NCBI GenBank assembly: GCA_037176885.1 | Contig: JAWWNJ010000017.1 | Span: 1,550,001-1,614,000, forward strand | Length of the DNA: 64,000 bases | Direction of reading: 5' to 3' | Origin: Favolaschia claudopus | Taxonomy: Eukaryota > Basidiomycota > Agaricomycetes > Agaricales > Mycenaceae | Shown here: positions 20,912-34,300 of the stretch, in pieces | Layout of the letters: every line of letters starts with the position of its first letter | Numbering within the stretch: position 1 is the stretch's first letter | Notes under the pieces: generated by a model | What the model was told of the DNA's origin: nothing | Databases searched by the model: none | Seen by the model: only the letters and a program-made list of their open reading frames with translations | Position numbers and translations under genes: made by a program

Positions 20912-22562
20912 AGGGAGGAGAGGGGCGGGGGACTCGGAGATGGCTAGAGCAAAGCAAGGGCAAATTCAATGGGGAGGTTGACTGTTTCTTAGTGGTAGAT
21001 GGCCCCAAACATGGAGTATAGAAGAGCAGGAGCGATGAGTAGGAGGGAATTCCTAATAAGGAAATTTTCGACGTCCATCGATATTTGATTCAATAACACG
21101 TGACTATGATCGTGAACGTTTGGTCGCGCGAGTACTCTGTAAGTAGCGAGTATCTACGCGTCAGACTCTACTAGAGCGCGTATAGCTACATAAGCTTTGT
21201 GAATAGGGCAGTCTTTGGCCTGTATTTTTGGCTGCTGAGCCCATTCACAAAATCTCTTTATTGAACCAGATCGTCAGAACATAGCTTGTTGCGCATCAAA
21301 GAGGAGCATAGGAGAATTAAAAAGAGTATATATAGTATCTCTATATGTTCTGCAAACATGTATTTAACAGCGCACTGCCTACACAATGCCCAATCGGCAA
21401 ATTGTTGCTTTTTACGGTTTTCAACCCCGGGATGGAGACTACTTATCCTGCGTATTCAAGGCTATGCTATTAAATGCACCTTCTGAGACTGAACTTAGAT
21501 TATTTACTGTGCTCTGTTTTATTTGAACCCCCCATAGTTTCTCTGGCCTCCCATTCTGATTCCTGAGTTACAGTTGAGCATGCTGACAGATAATTGGATC
21601 GCATTCCGGGTTTGTAATATTTGAGACTTGTGTAATATCAGAGTCAGAGATAGCCACTCCGTGTGTTCAGAGGAATTTATGGAACACCCCATTAGTACTG
21701 TTCTTGCCAATTCATAGTACAAATAGGAAAAAAGGAAAGAGTTTATAAATTCTTTGCTATTGCGCTGATCTCAGGCTAGAAAGCTAGGTTTATTGGGAAT
21801 TGAGTCCATCTCATTCAAAAGAATCAGCTCCTCAATTCCAGGACAGGCAGCAACAAAACAGAAAGGCATATTCCAAAAGTCTCGGGTTCCAAATCTGCCG
21901 GATTTGATTGCGGCGCGGGTTACGCTCTTGCGTCCGCTTCGTATCGGCGACTACGGGGTAATTTTCACACCGTATGGTCTGATGGTTGGGCACGGTGCGT
22001 CACGCCTACTTTCAACGGTGCTCCCTTTGATATTTTACAGTGTTTGCAATATATTCAAAAGGAGGGGGCAAGTATGGGAAGCATGAATCTCGTACTGATT
22101 CTAGCAACATATCGGCTCTATCCAAAATCTCGGTCCAGCTTTTCGAACACCTTACGATTCCGAATTTCGGTCCATTCCGACTCCAACGGCAATACTATCT
22201 CCAAACGAAACAATTTGCGCATATCCCACTGGCGACTTTCTTTGTCTGCTTTCAGGTGTACCTCGACCTCTTCCGACTGGTCTGGAGCTTGGAGTGAGGA
22301 TTCCAGGTTGTAAAATTCACTGTCGCGCGGATACGACAAATTTCTTGATGCTATGAAGGCGTTTAGGAAACGTGGGGGCAAGTCGGCGAAAACGGCGAGA
22401 CGACAACTATGTAGTTTTTATCAAGCTCTATTATTGTTACAATAATTGTTATTTAATATATATATTTTCTTCGAAATTTCAGCGTTGGCAGGAAGGTTCC
22501 TGAGCATCTCAGCACGTATAGCCACTGGGGCACAAAATCCCATTTTTTTTGGTAGGCTACCT

Positions 22563-22641
22563 CCGGTTCGGACAAAATTTTTGGGTACTGTATGGACCCA
22601 AAACCGGTTCGGACAAAAATCGGCGGTTTTGGCCGAACCGG
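22563..22641. repeat. CCGGTTCGGACAAAA repeats, direct and inverted
   Basis: The 15-mer occurs at 22563-22577 and 22604-22618; a partial inverted copy, TTTTGGCCGAACCGG, is at 22627-22641. The second and third copies form an imperfect hairpin. No coding frame accompanies them. Confidence 0.7.
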
Positions 22642-23022
22642 GATCTGGCCTCCGAAGGGATAAACAGAGGTCCTACTAAGTAATCTCTACCCAAATTAAG
22701 ATTGAAATCAAGCCCGGAATGGTTGAGCGACGCGAGATCATGTGAGGGCGACGGCGGAGCTGACGGCGAGGGACTTACTACAGAGGGACGTAACGGTGTT
22801 ACGCACTGTGACAGGTCCGGTAACCGGTTGCCGGTAGGACCCCAACAGCAGATTTTGATCATCATTTCCTAAAACAGACCATGGCCCTCCTCGTCAACCG
22901 TACCAACCCGGATCATAAATGTAATCACCGAGTTTCCTGCATTTGAAGCACGCAATGAGGGAATGGTCACAGTATGTGCGGCGGTGAGCGCAGCAGAAGC
23001 TGACAGGTCCAAGTCAAGGGTA

Positions 23023-26000
23023 CCAGAAGTAACAGAAAGCTCAGCTTCCTGATGTGTTTGTTTGTTTTTGGCTGGAAATTGGACCAGCCTTGTATGACAG
23101 TCTCAATACATCATTTCACTTTCCTCCATTGCAATGGCTTCTGTACTATGTCTATGCTCGAATTCTGTCTTGGTATGACTGTTCAGTTTTTCCAGTCTAG
23201 TAAATTCATCACGAAAATCTTGCCCCAATCGACTATAAAGTGTAGTAGGTTTAAAGTTGCGGAGCACCGCCATGGATTCAAGGGATGTTGCTCTAGATAT
23301 CATGACATATAAACTTTGCAAGGATTTAGCACCTTTTAAGTCTACAATAACCTTTTTCAAGCTTTTTCCCTGTGATTTATAGTCAGTGTATGCATAGGCA
23401 GGTAATAAAGGTAATTGTTTTCTTCCAATGCGGAAGCTGCCTTCATATTCAAACTTGGAAGGCATTGGAATAATTGGTACCCAGTCTTTCCCTTTTGGAT
23501 GCATTGCAATGTTAGAATCAGGAATTTCAACGTAAGCGCAATCAGCAAAACGTCTTCCTTTTTCATCTATAGTATAATGAATTTCCCTCAAAATTCCTTC
23601 TGCTCCATTTACTACTCTTGCTTTTAAAGCCACATTCTCAGTGACCATGACTTTCATTCCAATGCTCAGTGGTAACTTTCCCACCCAATCTTTGGTTTCT
23701 GAAGACCTGATTTGCCATGTCTTTTGTTGCAGGCTATCATTTAATGGCAGTCCATTGAAAGAGTCACGCGAGTGATAGTCATGCATTGTGCGGTTGTGAT
23801 GCATTGCGTGGTTCAATGTGAGTTGCCTGTTAATGAGGTCACGCACAACTTTGGTAGAGCAAATGATCGGTGCATCCTCAAACTTCTTTCTGTCTTGCTT
23901 GGAAAGTCCCTGGAGTTGGCGGTTATGTAAGGTAATGAAATCTGAATCCTTGTAGTTTCTACCATTACCTTGCTGAAGCTCTGTCATTGAAGTCATACCA
24001 TCCCAGGCCATTCCAAGTCGCACTCTCGCAAGTAAATTTGTATACTCTGGGTCTTGTTGGGCCCTAAAGTTCTTGCGAAGAATGACTACTTTCTTGATTT
24101 CCCTCCAGATCCATGCACCATATAAGGCATTGACACCTGTGCATGTTTCTCTAATGTTTGGTGTAATTTGGTCTACTAGTTCATGTGCAAATAAAGATGG
24201 TGAGCGTACAGGTCTTAGTTGACCAATGTCACCTAAGACAATTACATTAATTTTTCCAAACAACATCTCTGTGCCCACAGTTCTTTCTCCACAGGCCTCG
24301 TTCAGTCTGGCACATATTTCTGCTAAAAGGTTAGCAGAAACCATGGAAATTTCATCGATAACTAAATATTGAATATTCTTCCAGATCTTGTTCAGTTCTG
24401 CAGTCCTAGATCCTGTTTTTTCTTTGTCCTTTTTTGGCAAGAATGTCAATGCATGAATGGTGAATCCATCAATTAGCACTGCTGCACATCCTGTTGGAGC
24501 ACTCAACATCATTCGCTCTGAAGCCCCACACCTACGAAAAAATTCAACAACTGCTTTGATGATAAAGCTCTTCCCAGCTCCCCCAACACCGGCTATGTAC
24601 AGGAACAATTGCTCTTCTAAACCAAACATAAAGTGTTCAGCTATTATACGCAAGGCACGCAGCTGCTCTTCATTGTTGGCAATACCAAGCTCTTTAATAA
24701 TATCACTTAAGTGTTGTTCAGGTCCCACAGTATCAATACCGTCTGGTCTGGTATGAATTTCATGCTCTTTAAATTGTAAGTGGTCTAACTTACTAATAGG
24801 TTCTTGTTCATGATGATTGTCAATGCGTCTTCGCTTCGATGAGGGTTGTCCTTTCGGTGGTTTCAGCAATGGCCTCTTGTCTTTTGCTAATATACTAATT
24901 TTTTCAGTTAGACACAAAATCTCTGCTCTGGTAGTATCTGTTGTTTGATAGCATCCCTCTTCCGTTAAGGGAGTATTTTTGGGTAGCTGTTTGAAACGAT
25001 CTTTCCACAGTCCAGTCCGATCCATTACTAGCATAACCTCCTTTTCTACAGCACGGTTTGTTGCTTCCTTTCTCTTGATAGTAAGAGGCTGTGGTGCACC
25101 ACCTGTTTCTGACTCATTATCTTCGTCATCAGAGTTAACATCATCTTCACATAGATTTGGATCAGCTTCTAATTGAGCAGCAAACGACTCAGCATCTAGA
25201 GAAATGCTGGTATTTTCATGTCCAGGCAATAGTGATTTAACTTTGCCTGCTTTTCTCAATGCTGTGTAAGCATCTCGAGCATCTTTACACTCATATTCAA
25301 CTAACATATTCTTCATCACCTTCTTTGCTTCTTGGGAAAATTCAGTTCTTTCAAATGCAGAAATCCATGATTCATTGTCATCTCTTAAGTCACTTGCCTT
25401 ACGCCAAGGTTTAAATAAAATCAACATGGCTCTTGCCCACTTTTCTTTCTCCTCTGGACGCCTGTCTGGGCGTGGAATTGTTTCACCAAGTAAAACATTT
25501 ACAAGAGGACTTCGACGTAGTCTTGCTACATGACTGGAAGCCTGTGGGTGCTGATTATCTAATCTACCTCGTAATGTAATGCACTTTCGCCGATCTCTAC
25601 CAGTATCATGAGCCATAAGTACCTTTTGAGCCTCAGCTAATTCTGCTCTTTCGTTTCGTTTTTCTTCTGATGAAAGGGATACCTTGGTGACCCATTCCTC
25701 ATGTTCCCATAAACTCAAGGCATTGAAGACAGGATCATGACTGCGGCAAGGATAATCAAGGACTTGTAGGGAAACTCCAACATAGTTTTCTGATACTACA
25801 AGTGTTACCTCATCTTCATGGACAGTATATTCTGCATTATCTTCATTTTCTTCATCTTCTGGAACTTCAACAGACAAATTGTCAGCAGCCTGTCTTCCAC
25901 CCAGATGTATGTCCCGTCCAATCACAGACATATGATCTGTTTCCAATTCATCAACTTGCATTACAAACTCTGTATTGTCTTTAACTTGTGAATTCTGTTC

Positions 26001-29000
26001 CTCCTGTGCAATGAACCTGTCAATCTCCCCCCATTTTACTGTCTTAAAAGTATGACTAGAATAGTAATCTCCACCACCTATGAGGTAACTCATTACTTGC
26101 TGATGAGAAATTTCTTGCTTTGACATCAACGCCATTACTGTTTTTGTGAATAAACTGCGGTTTACTTTCCCCAAATCTGTTACAGCATGTTCAGTTCCCT
26201 CAAATTTCTCGTTGTTACGCTTAATTGCATACTCCAGGGCTGATAGGCCTACATGAGTAGTCACCTGTGATTTAGTAATATAATCTGTAACATAGTAGAT
26301 CAGGGCCTTTGCTGCCTCTCCAGAGCCAATATATTTTATATCCATGTTGCATCTCAAAAGGAACATCACTAATTGGTTGAAATTGTTAATTCTGGGATGC
26401 AGTCTTCGCAGAATAATTGACTCTGTCTCGGGATCTAGGTGAGTGACTGGATGGACACTACCATCAATACGCATACGACACGTTGAGTCATTGTGTGGTT
26501 GACCAACTTTCAAATACTTCCAACAAGTTGGCTTATGAACATGCCAGTTACTTTTGATTACAAGGTCTTCAACTGTTGTAAGAAATGCTGCTTGAAACTC
26601 ATTTTCTGACATGGTCCTAACATCAGGCTTCTTATGCAGTCTTGGGTCAATCCAATCTGATGGCATCTTTGGTGGTGGGATTGGCCCATTTAGTTCTTTG
26701 ACAACTTCTTTAGTACTAGGTAATTCACAGCTGATAATGGATTCCAGCCACTGGAACATTGCACATTTATAATTAGAGTCGGCTGCCATTCTGTCTCTTA
26801 GTTCTTGTGGAGAAGGGTTTCCTGCTAACCATATAAGCATATGACAGTGAAGTGTTCCTCGACCTTGGGCTTCAATCATAGCATAGTAAGCAGTGCATTT
26901 GCCAAACAAGCCACTGGCATCACTGGTAGGATTGTATTTTAGGATAATCCTTATAAATGCTTTGATAACTTCGTCAAAGAAAATAGCAGCTGGGCCAGGA
27001 TTCTTTGCCAAGAAGACTTGTCTCTGAAAAGAGTCCATTTTTACCCAGTTATCAGGATCTATTCCTGCAATTGCAGCCAGTAAAGGATCAGCTATGTCCG
27101 CAGGATTCAAAGTCAAGAAAAGTGCTGGTGTTCCAAACTTTTTGATTAAAGCTCTAATTTCATTTCTGCGACACTGTTTGTAACCAGAGCTACCTTTCAG
27201 ATCTTTAGCTAAGACCTTCAACTTATTCAGTGTACGGATAGCTTTCTTCTCCGATTTATTTGATGGTTTTGCTTGTGGATTAAGCTCCCATTTCTTGATT
27301 AGGTCTGTGAGTACTGGTGCAAGATCTTTTAAATCTGTAGCTACAGTATTCTGTGTCTTTGCAGCAGTTCGGAAACTTACTTGTTTGTTAACTTCAGCTT
27401 TTTGAATGATATTCCAACACACATATGCAAAGTTCGGATCTTTTTGAAATGCACCATCTGCTTGTAAAAGAAGATTGTTGACCTGACGTGCAAAGCTAAT
27501 TTTTTGTCGATCAGATCGATTGGGTTCATGAAATCCACCAATACCCCATGGATCGAGATGTGGAAAGCAGAATGTAAGGAAACCAGGATCTCTGTCAGAA
27601 AGGAATTTGGAACCGGACTGCATTCGAATAAACTTGTTTCTGTCTAAACACCATGCAACAGCAGAAGCCTTCATGTCTCGCAAATTCTGTGGTGTCCTTT
27701 CACCTATGATATATCCAACTGCTTCCATTATGGTCTCTCCGGTGTTCTGATTTTGAGATGGATCTTGATTTATTGTTGCTGGGCTAGGCTGTAATGCAGT
27801 ATTTCCCCGATCTGCATAGCTTTCACTTTCTAAAGTTGAATCTGGAAGACAACACAATTCAACTGCATCCGGAATACCTTCATCATGACTAGATTCAAAC
27901 AGACCATCAAGGTTTTCCTGGCTGAACTGAATATCTTCAGAACTGTAAAAACTGTTTCTTGTTAACAGAAAGTGAATTAGTTTTTCAATTCTGGATTTAG
28001 ATACAATCACAGGTTTCAAAGACTTGATGTTTTCTTTGGATGGTACAACAGACGCGCCAACAAATAAAGCACACATTGCCTCATGGATTTCCTCTCTAGG
28101 TGGCGGCAATAATTGTCTTAAAGACACAATGTCTTGAGCGAAAACAGCTACATTACCTTTTGAATATTTTTGTGATATTGCACGTTTATTGTCAGGTGGT
28201 TTAGTGACTTGCCCCTTGTCGCTAAATAGATGTGTTATTCTTGTACACCTGGAATGAGCTATCATCATCAGATCATATAAAGAAGCTTCTTCAAAGGCAG
28301 TTTTGATATTAGGTGGCAGTTCATCTCTGGCATAGTATTGAAAGTTTGCTAGTGAATCAAGTGGTTGTTGGTTTGCTTCTAATGAAATTCTGCATGAATC
28401 ACATATTTCAAAAGGTCCTTTCTTTGTTTTGTCTTGAAGGGCAGAGCTTAAAAGTATTGCACCATCATATGCCTCCAAGTTATAGGTTGTAGGCAATGTC
28501 TCCATTGGGAGGGCTGGATTTCTCAGCAAAGTTAAATCATAATGCAAGGGATTGCACAAAGTTAGTGCAAGGGACCTTGTTTTTTTAGCACACACAGTGC
28601 AAGCTCTAGGAATCCAGAGCTTAGGATCCATTTCAGACTGCCACTGTTGAGCAATAGAATGTTGCCGACGAAGGGAACAGATCTCTGGGAAGCGATTATT
28701 AACGTACTCAGATACCGTAGTAGAATTATCCTGTGAAATGTTAGCAGACTGTCTTTGGTTTTCAACTGCTTTGATCTGTTCATTTACTTTACGCTGAGCT
28801 TTTCTATTCTTTTCAGTTTCTCTAACAGTAGCCACAGTTCTAGCCGGTAATGTACCTTGCTGTATTCTACGACGGGAAGCAAAGAGAAGTACAATGGCTT
28901 GTCCTTTACATGACTGGGTGCATTCATGTTTCAATAAGTCTTCTAATAAGACTGCTTTTACACTACCTGGTAGTATGCCATGAGCTTTGCTCAGATCAGT

Positions 29001-30715
29001 TAATTGAGTGTTGTTGAATCCATGGTACAAAGATACCAAAGCAGACACATTAGTAGTGTGAACCACTATAAATTTCACTCCCATGTCCGCAGGATGCAAA
29101 GTCAGAAGACTTTCTTTAGTTAATATTTCTACAAACTGATAGGAAGAATTTAAAAGATATGTAGAAACATGTTCTACACCATCCTTTACATCAACTTGAA
29201 TATCATTGTTCAACAGGACCGGCAAGACATTCAAGTCTCCAATACTAGTAATTTTCTCTGAAATGGTGGTAGGGACATCGACTTTTGTTTTGTTTACATT
29301 AAATACACCAGACCTCTGATGTTTGCGCTGCAAAAATACAAGAGTATCTCCGTCACACAAGTTGTTACATAAATGACTGCCCAGCATGGAAATTAATCTA
29401 GGCTTTGTCTCAGAGCTGTTGACTTGTATACAATGACTTTGAGCAATAAGTAACAGTTGTGCAATGGTGAGATGTTGAAACATTGTTGTAAATTGACCAA
29501 TATTGTTGCAAGAGCAAATTTTATAGTCTTTCAAGTTTGCGTACTTCTGTTCTATCTCTATCATTGAGCCAATGGCAACAAAATCAAAGTAACGATTCAG
29601 GCTAAAAGTTGAGATAAATCCTTGCTGATCAATTTGTGGTTGGTTACTTAAATAAATTTGTGATTTTAATCTGGGTGCTGTTGAACTTACCTTTAAATGC
29701 CTACTGCGAACCAGTTTACGGAATAGAAAGACATATGAATGAGCAGGACAGGATGTATCACAAACATGTGCCGTTAAGTTAGCCATAAGGGCAGTACGTC
29801 TAGTAGATGTGGGTACTCGGTGCTTGTTAGCAATTTCACGTAGTCTTGGAATTGTCCAGTACTCAAATTGCTGTATAAATTTAGAAAGATTAGTACAAGT
29901 AGCAGCAATTAGACCAGGAGAAACAATGGAACTGCAGCTTTGTATTCCAACACATTCATAATCTGTGTTTAGTAGAGTGCAAGACAAAAAGTCAACTCCA
30001 TTGTTTCCACCAATTGGAAGTATGTCATCTCCAATTACTGGCAATGTAACAGCAGGAGATACAGTGCTACTAGTAGTCACGGTGAATGGGATGGGATAAG
30101 AAATAGCAATGTTTGATGGTGGAAAACTGGAAGGATTGGTAGATACTGTGGATGTAGAACCTTGAGAGGAAGAAACAATTTCTCCTAGCCTGCAGTTTAC
30201 TATAGTACTAGGAATCATTTCTGTACATGAACTTGAACAATGAACGTTGGACGTTGAACTGTGCATAGTGCACGATACAGGTACACTACTATGTATATAC
30301 TCTGGCTCATGAGAACCAAGAACGAGGTCGGGGAGGACATCTATGGAGGGATATCAGTGTAAATTGGAAAGGTAAACAATTTAAACTCACTTGAAGATGT
30401 GTTCCTGTCAAAACTTTGTGAAAGACGACCAGTATTAGATTGTGCAGTGTCTAAAACAAATATTATTTTCCACTAACAATGAAAGAGAAATAGTTATTTA
30501 CCTGGTGAACCATCCCCATTGTTTTGCATCTCAATCCGCTCCGGTGACGCTACATGATCCAAATTATATGTGGACTGGAATTGTCCATGGTGACAACCAA
30601 CAGGGTCGTCTGGTTCATTGGCGGGAAGTAGAATATGAGGAGACAACAACAGAGGTGGTGCTCCCCTTTCTTCTTGTGGTTCCTCCAATATTTCAACGGT
30701 AACTTTAGGAGCCAT
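23023..30715 (-). mobile_element. Helitron transposon (5' end not resolved)
   Basis: The element carries an intact RepHel gene on the minus strand. A candidate 3' end lies at 23023: on the minus strand it reads CTTCTGG followed by T, fitting the Helitron CTRR terminus and insertion before T, and a short AAGCT/AGCTT stem lies 10-15 nt inside. The stem is weak, so this boundary is tentative. The 5' TC terminus must lie right of 30715, probably before the FHA gene end at 31336, but several A-TC sites are possible. The element is visibly AT-richer than its flanks. Helitrons move by rolling-circle replication; the protein entry gives the motifs. Confidence 0.75.
23103..30715 (-). CDS. Helitron Rep-helicase (RepHel), about 2503 aa
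   Basis: Rolling-circle transposase of a Helitron. Exons: 30502-30715, 30391-30450, 23103-30340; both 5' introns (50 and 51 nt) have standard borders and the total is divisible by three. N-terminal residues about 250-580 hold three copies of a module with a helical, SAP-like segment followed by HxCxxxC (HVCDTSC, HLCNNLC, HECTQSC). A DUF6570-like zone follows near residue 700. The HUH nuclease (Helitron_like_N) spans about 1040-1450: FLTLNPAD, the metal-binding HCH in GRGTLHCHMLIWL, and paired tyrosines in YYVTDYITK. The Pif1-like SF1B helicase occupies about 1990-2460: Walker A GVGGAGKS, Walker B VIDEISMV, GDIGQLRPV, and YVMISRATS. No stop or frameshift interrupts it, so the copy may be active. 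The start at 30715 extends the obvious long frame by 116 residues through the two introns. Confidence 0.9.
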
Positions 30716-31335
30716 TGCAATGTCTTCCAGTTGGTTGGCGATGATGTACGGTGCAGGTACAAGGTGGAAAAGAAAGGCAATTCAAATGACAATGCACATC
30801 ATAGTTAAATCATTAGATGAGTAAGTGGCGAAGATTGCCGATATGATTCGTGATGAAAATGATGAGATAAAAAGAGGTGACCGTTACGATCATTGATCCC
30901 TGATCTGGTCGTGATTTTCAGTGTAACGCGTTCGATGTTTGGAGACCTGGAACCTAGACCGGTACCAGGAATACTTTTCTCAGTACATCGTGGACCAAAT
31001 CCGCTTTCCACGGTCAATAAGGACACAGCGATTAGCAATTCCTTCGCAAAGTATACTACAATCGGGGTATCTAGTATATACGTTTTCCATTGTATGAGTA
31101 TGTATCTTTTCTGTTTTGGATGAAAGTTCTTGGAGGGAAATCCACGATAGCAAAGCGTCAAGAGAAACGAACAAATAAGATAAACAAGTGAGAGAGAGTC
31201 GTCAAGATCATGATTCACGGAATAAAGATAAATGAGTGAGTCGGAAGTAACAGGTTTAGCGTGCGGAGCTAAGACGGTGCGATTTTTCGTCTTCTTCCGC
31301 ATTAACCTCGAAATCGGCGCAGCGAGCGCTTTTAC
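30716..31335. other. Gap between Helitron gene and FHA gene
   Basis: About 620 bases that must contain the Helitron promoter, its 5' terminus and the 3' end of the FHA gene. No gene is supported; a 165-codon minus-strand frame here lacks splice partners and looks like chance. Confidence 0.45.
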
Positions 31336-34300
31336 TCATGCACCCCACCACGCTGCGGCAACAATCATCATCCCCGCACCGACTGCGCCATAGAGGAGCA
31401 CCCTTTGCTCACCCTTCGCCTCGCTCTGCACAGCTGCCTGATTCCTTGCAACTGGCGAGGCCGACCCCGGTTCAGTATGGATAGGCCACGCTTTACCAGT
31501 CGTAGACGTCGGCGTGCTCGCATTCCGCAGCCACGCAGCAGCGGGCGAGGTAGTCGTAGTAGGCGTGAGCGACACCCCTGACAGATTCGTCGCCTCTCCC
31601 CGCACGCTCCCTTCAGGTGTAAGCAGGCCCCAACGGCCGGGCACCCGCGCCTCGTCTTCCGAGACTTGCGCCGTGCGACGCGAGTGGCGAGGGGCGGATA
31701 GTTGCGAGCTGTCCATGGCGTCCGGCTCACGATCGTCAGACGACAACGAGGAGGTTGACCGTGTGTCGCTTGAGGAAAGAGAATCGTCCTCGTCGGAGTC
31801 TAGGACGAGCGGTCGCCTCTCGGGACCGTTTCGGGGATACAGATCCATCCCACTCGCGAATGCGTCATCGCTTGCAAACGGATCGATTGGCGGGTATCCA
31901 GGTCCACCCGAAGTCGCCGTACTGGCATTGAGATTCGTAGCATCTGGGGAAGGGAGTATCGGCGGTGGCGGTGGGAACGCTGCGATCTCAGCGCGGAACG
32001 CCGCCCACTCAGCTTGCAATGCTTCCAAACCCGCGCGTAGAGCTGCTTCCTCTTCTTCTACGGCAGCGTCGAGCGGGGCAAGCGCAGCAGGGGCGAGTGT
32101 TGGAATGGACGGGGACGGGTCTGGGGTTGGGAGTATTGACGGAGGAGTAGCAGTTGTGGCGGAGGTAATCGAAGGAGAGTCGGAAGAAGGAGATGGTGAT
32201 TGTGCGGTACCGGCGACAGCGCCTTCCAATGCGCGCACTCGGGCATCCAATACATCTAACCTCCCTCCACCATCCACCGGCGCTCCATCCCCGGGATATT
32301 CCAGCTCGAAATTGGTGTCCTCTTCGCTTGTCTGCAGAGGCAGCGTCGGGCTGGCAGCCTGTAACGCACGCAGTCGCCCGTGCAGTGTACCAAGCTGTAT
32401 AGAAAGCGCATCGAGCTGGGCTGAGAGCCCCGCAAGCTCTTGTTCATTCACGCCATCGTCGTCTTCCTCTGTTGATGCATTCCCGACCTCGACACCTGAC
32501 CCGCCCACATCCTCCTCCTCGCCCACCCTCACACCAGGCGTCATCTCAGTCGGCGACGAATGCATCGCAGACGGCTCGGCCGGGAAAACGTCCTGCAGCT
32601 TCGAGAAGGTGTCATCATTGACAAACATGTTCCTCAACCCGCCCCGCTGCTTCGGCCTAAACGTAGCACGCGAAAACGAGCCCGTCGGTGTTGGCATGAC
32701 GTCCATACCCATGTCAGCCACCTCCGCCCTAAAATCGACGTCGTCCATCCACTCTTCCACATTCTCCCCCCGCCTTCTCCCCTCCCCAACGTCATCTTTT
32801 CCTGATTCTTCCTCTTCCTCCTCATCACGCGCAAAACTCCGATCAATCTCCAGATCCTCCAGCGCGTCAACGCCCAACCCTTGCGGCCGTCGCTGCGTCA
32901 CAGTGGACCTCCTGGTCGATTTTGTTTTATTTGGACTAGATTGTGATAATGAGGATGCTAGCGTTTTCGAAGTGATCGTCTGGGCACGCGCTCTCCTTGC
33001 CCGTGCGCGCTGGAGGTTCGTCGCTTCCTGACGAAGCGCGGCGAGTTCCTCGCGTAAGGCGCGCGTATTTTCATGAATGGCTGAGGGTTCTGTCGAGGTG
33101 GGTTTCTCTTCGGCGGAGTCAGCACCGGGGAAGGGAATCTCCGTACCTACAAAACGCACAATACCGTCAGTCAAAGCCCAGGATATGTCAATTGTACAGA
33201 CGTACCGGAAGAGGTGACAGCAGACTCTGTCAAGGTAGAACTTGATGGCTCCGAAGAAGATTCTCCTGCACCAGCTATCATAGACGACGCCACACGCATG
33301 GCCTCCTCCAAGGCGGCCTGCGTTTCTGCAAGCCCCGCACGTATCTGCGCCAACGGCTCATTCTCCTTATCCGCCTCCGAATTCGGAGCACCAGACTCAG
33401 CAGCACTCTCACCCCCATCACCAACCCGCTCGCTCGAAGACGCAGTCGTGTCCACAACAGCAGGAGGCGGCGGCGGCAGAGTAGGGATGAAATTCCCCGG
33501 AATCGCTGGCCGTGCAGGTGTACCATGCAGCGGTGGGGGTTTACCGTTCACAGCATTGCCGCCCGCATTCGACGCCCCTCGGAACGGGAACCCCGCGCCA
33601 TCTCTGATCCTCGCCAAAATCGTATCCAAGTCCACCCCCGATTTAGGCCGTATCCTCTCTGACCCCATCCCACCCATTCCAGCTAACCCCGTGTTGTGTT
33701 GTGGACGCGGAGGTTCGCCGCTGTTGAATCTGAAATCGATATTAATTAGGGACAATTCAATCTGAAGTCAATGTGAGTGCCAACGACGAACCTGGGATCT
33801 ACATTCGGATTCACGCCAAGAATGCCAGACGCGGGAGGCGGCGGGACAGGTGGTGGATTAGGTGGTGGATATACACGTGTTTCGGCGCGGACTGCGCGAA
33901 CGGCGTCGGCGGGGGTCAGGGCGCAGGTGACACGGGCGGCAACTTTGCGGTGGACAACTTCGCCATGTTCGCCGACGATGTCGATGCCGAATTCCTGGTG
34001 GGGGTGGTTAGCATGTAGGGAAGATTGGACACAGAGATGAAGGAATAGGAATAGAGAAGAATTAATAGGTACGAATATGATAAACCCGAGCTCAAAATAA
34101 AGTCTGGTATTGTCCTGGGAATCCAGACGCGGTCACCCTGAAGAACAAAGACGCGCGAGGGCGTCGAAAGAGCGGAACCCAGCCGCATAGACCAGAAGCG
34201 AAGCAAAAATTGTTGTCGCGTGAGCAAACCAATAGCTTTGGAGACGACGAAAGTTTGAGCAGACAAAACTTCCGCGAGAGACAATTCGGGAGACAGCTTC

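Larger units (their letters stand above)
20292..23022. other. Gene-free 2.7 kb left of the Helitron
   Basis: No gene is supported here. The DNA is AT-rich in its middle, with a 20-bp palindrome at 20892 and a repeated CCGGTTCGGACAAAA motif at 22.56 kb. Short open frames lack protein-like composition. Confidence 0.5.

Noticed and set aside
30805..31302. 165-codon minus-strand frame
   Set aside because: AT-rich, hydrophobic, no start context; probably Helitron 5' or intergenic DNA.
31514..33031. 505-codon plus-strand frame
   Set aside because: It is antisense to the FHA gene's last exon; low-complexity Ser/Gly/Pro composition mirrors the coding strand.
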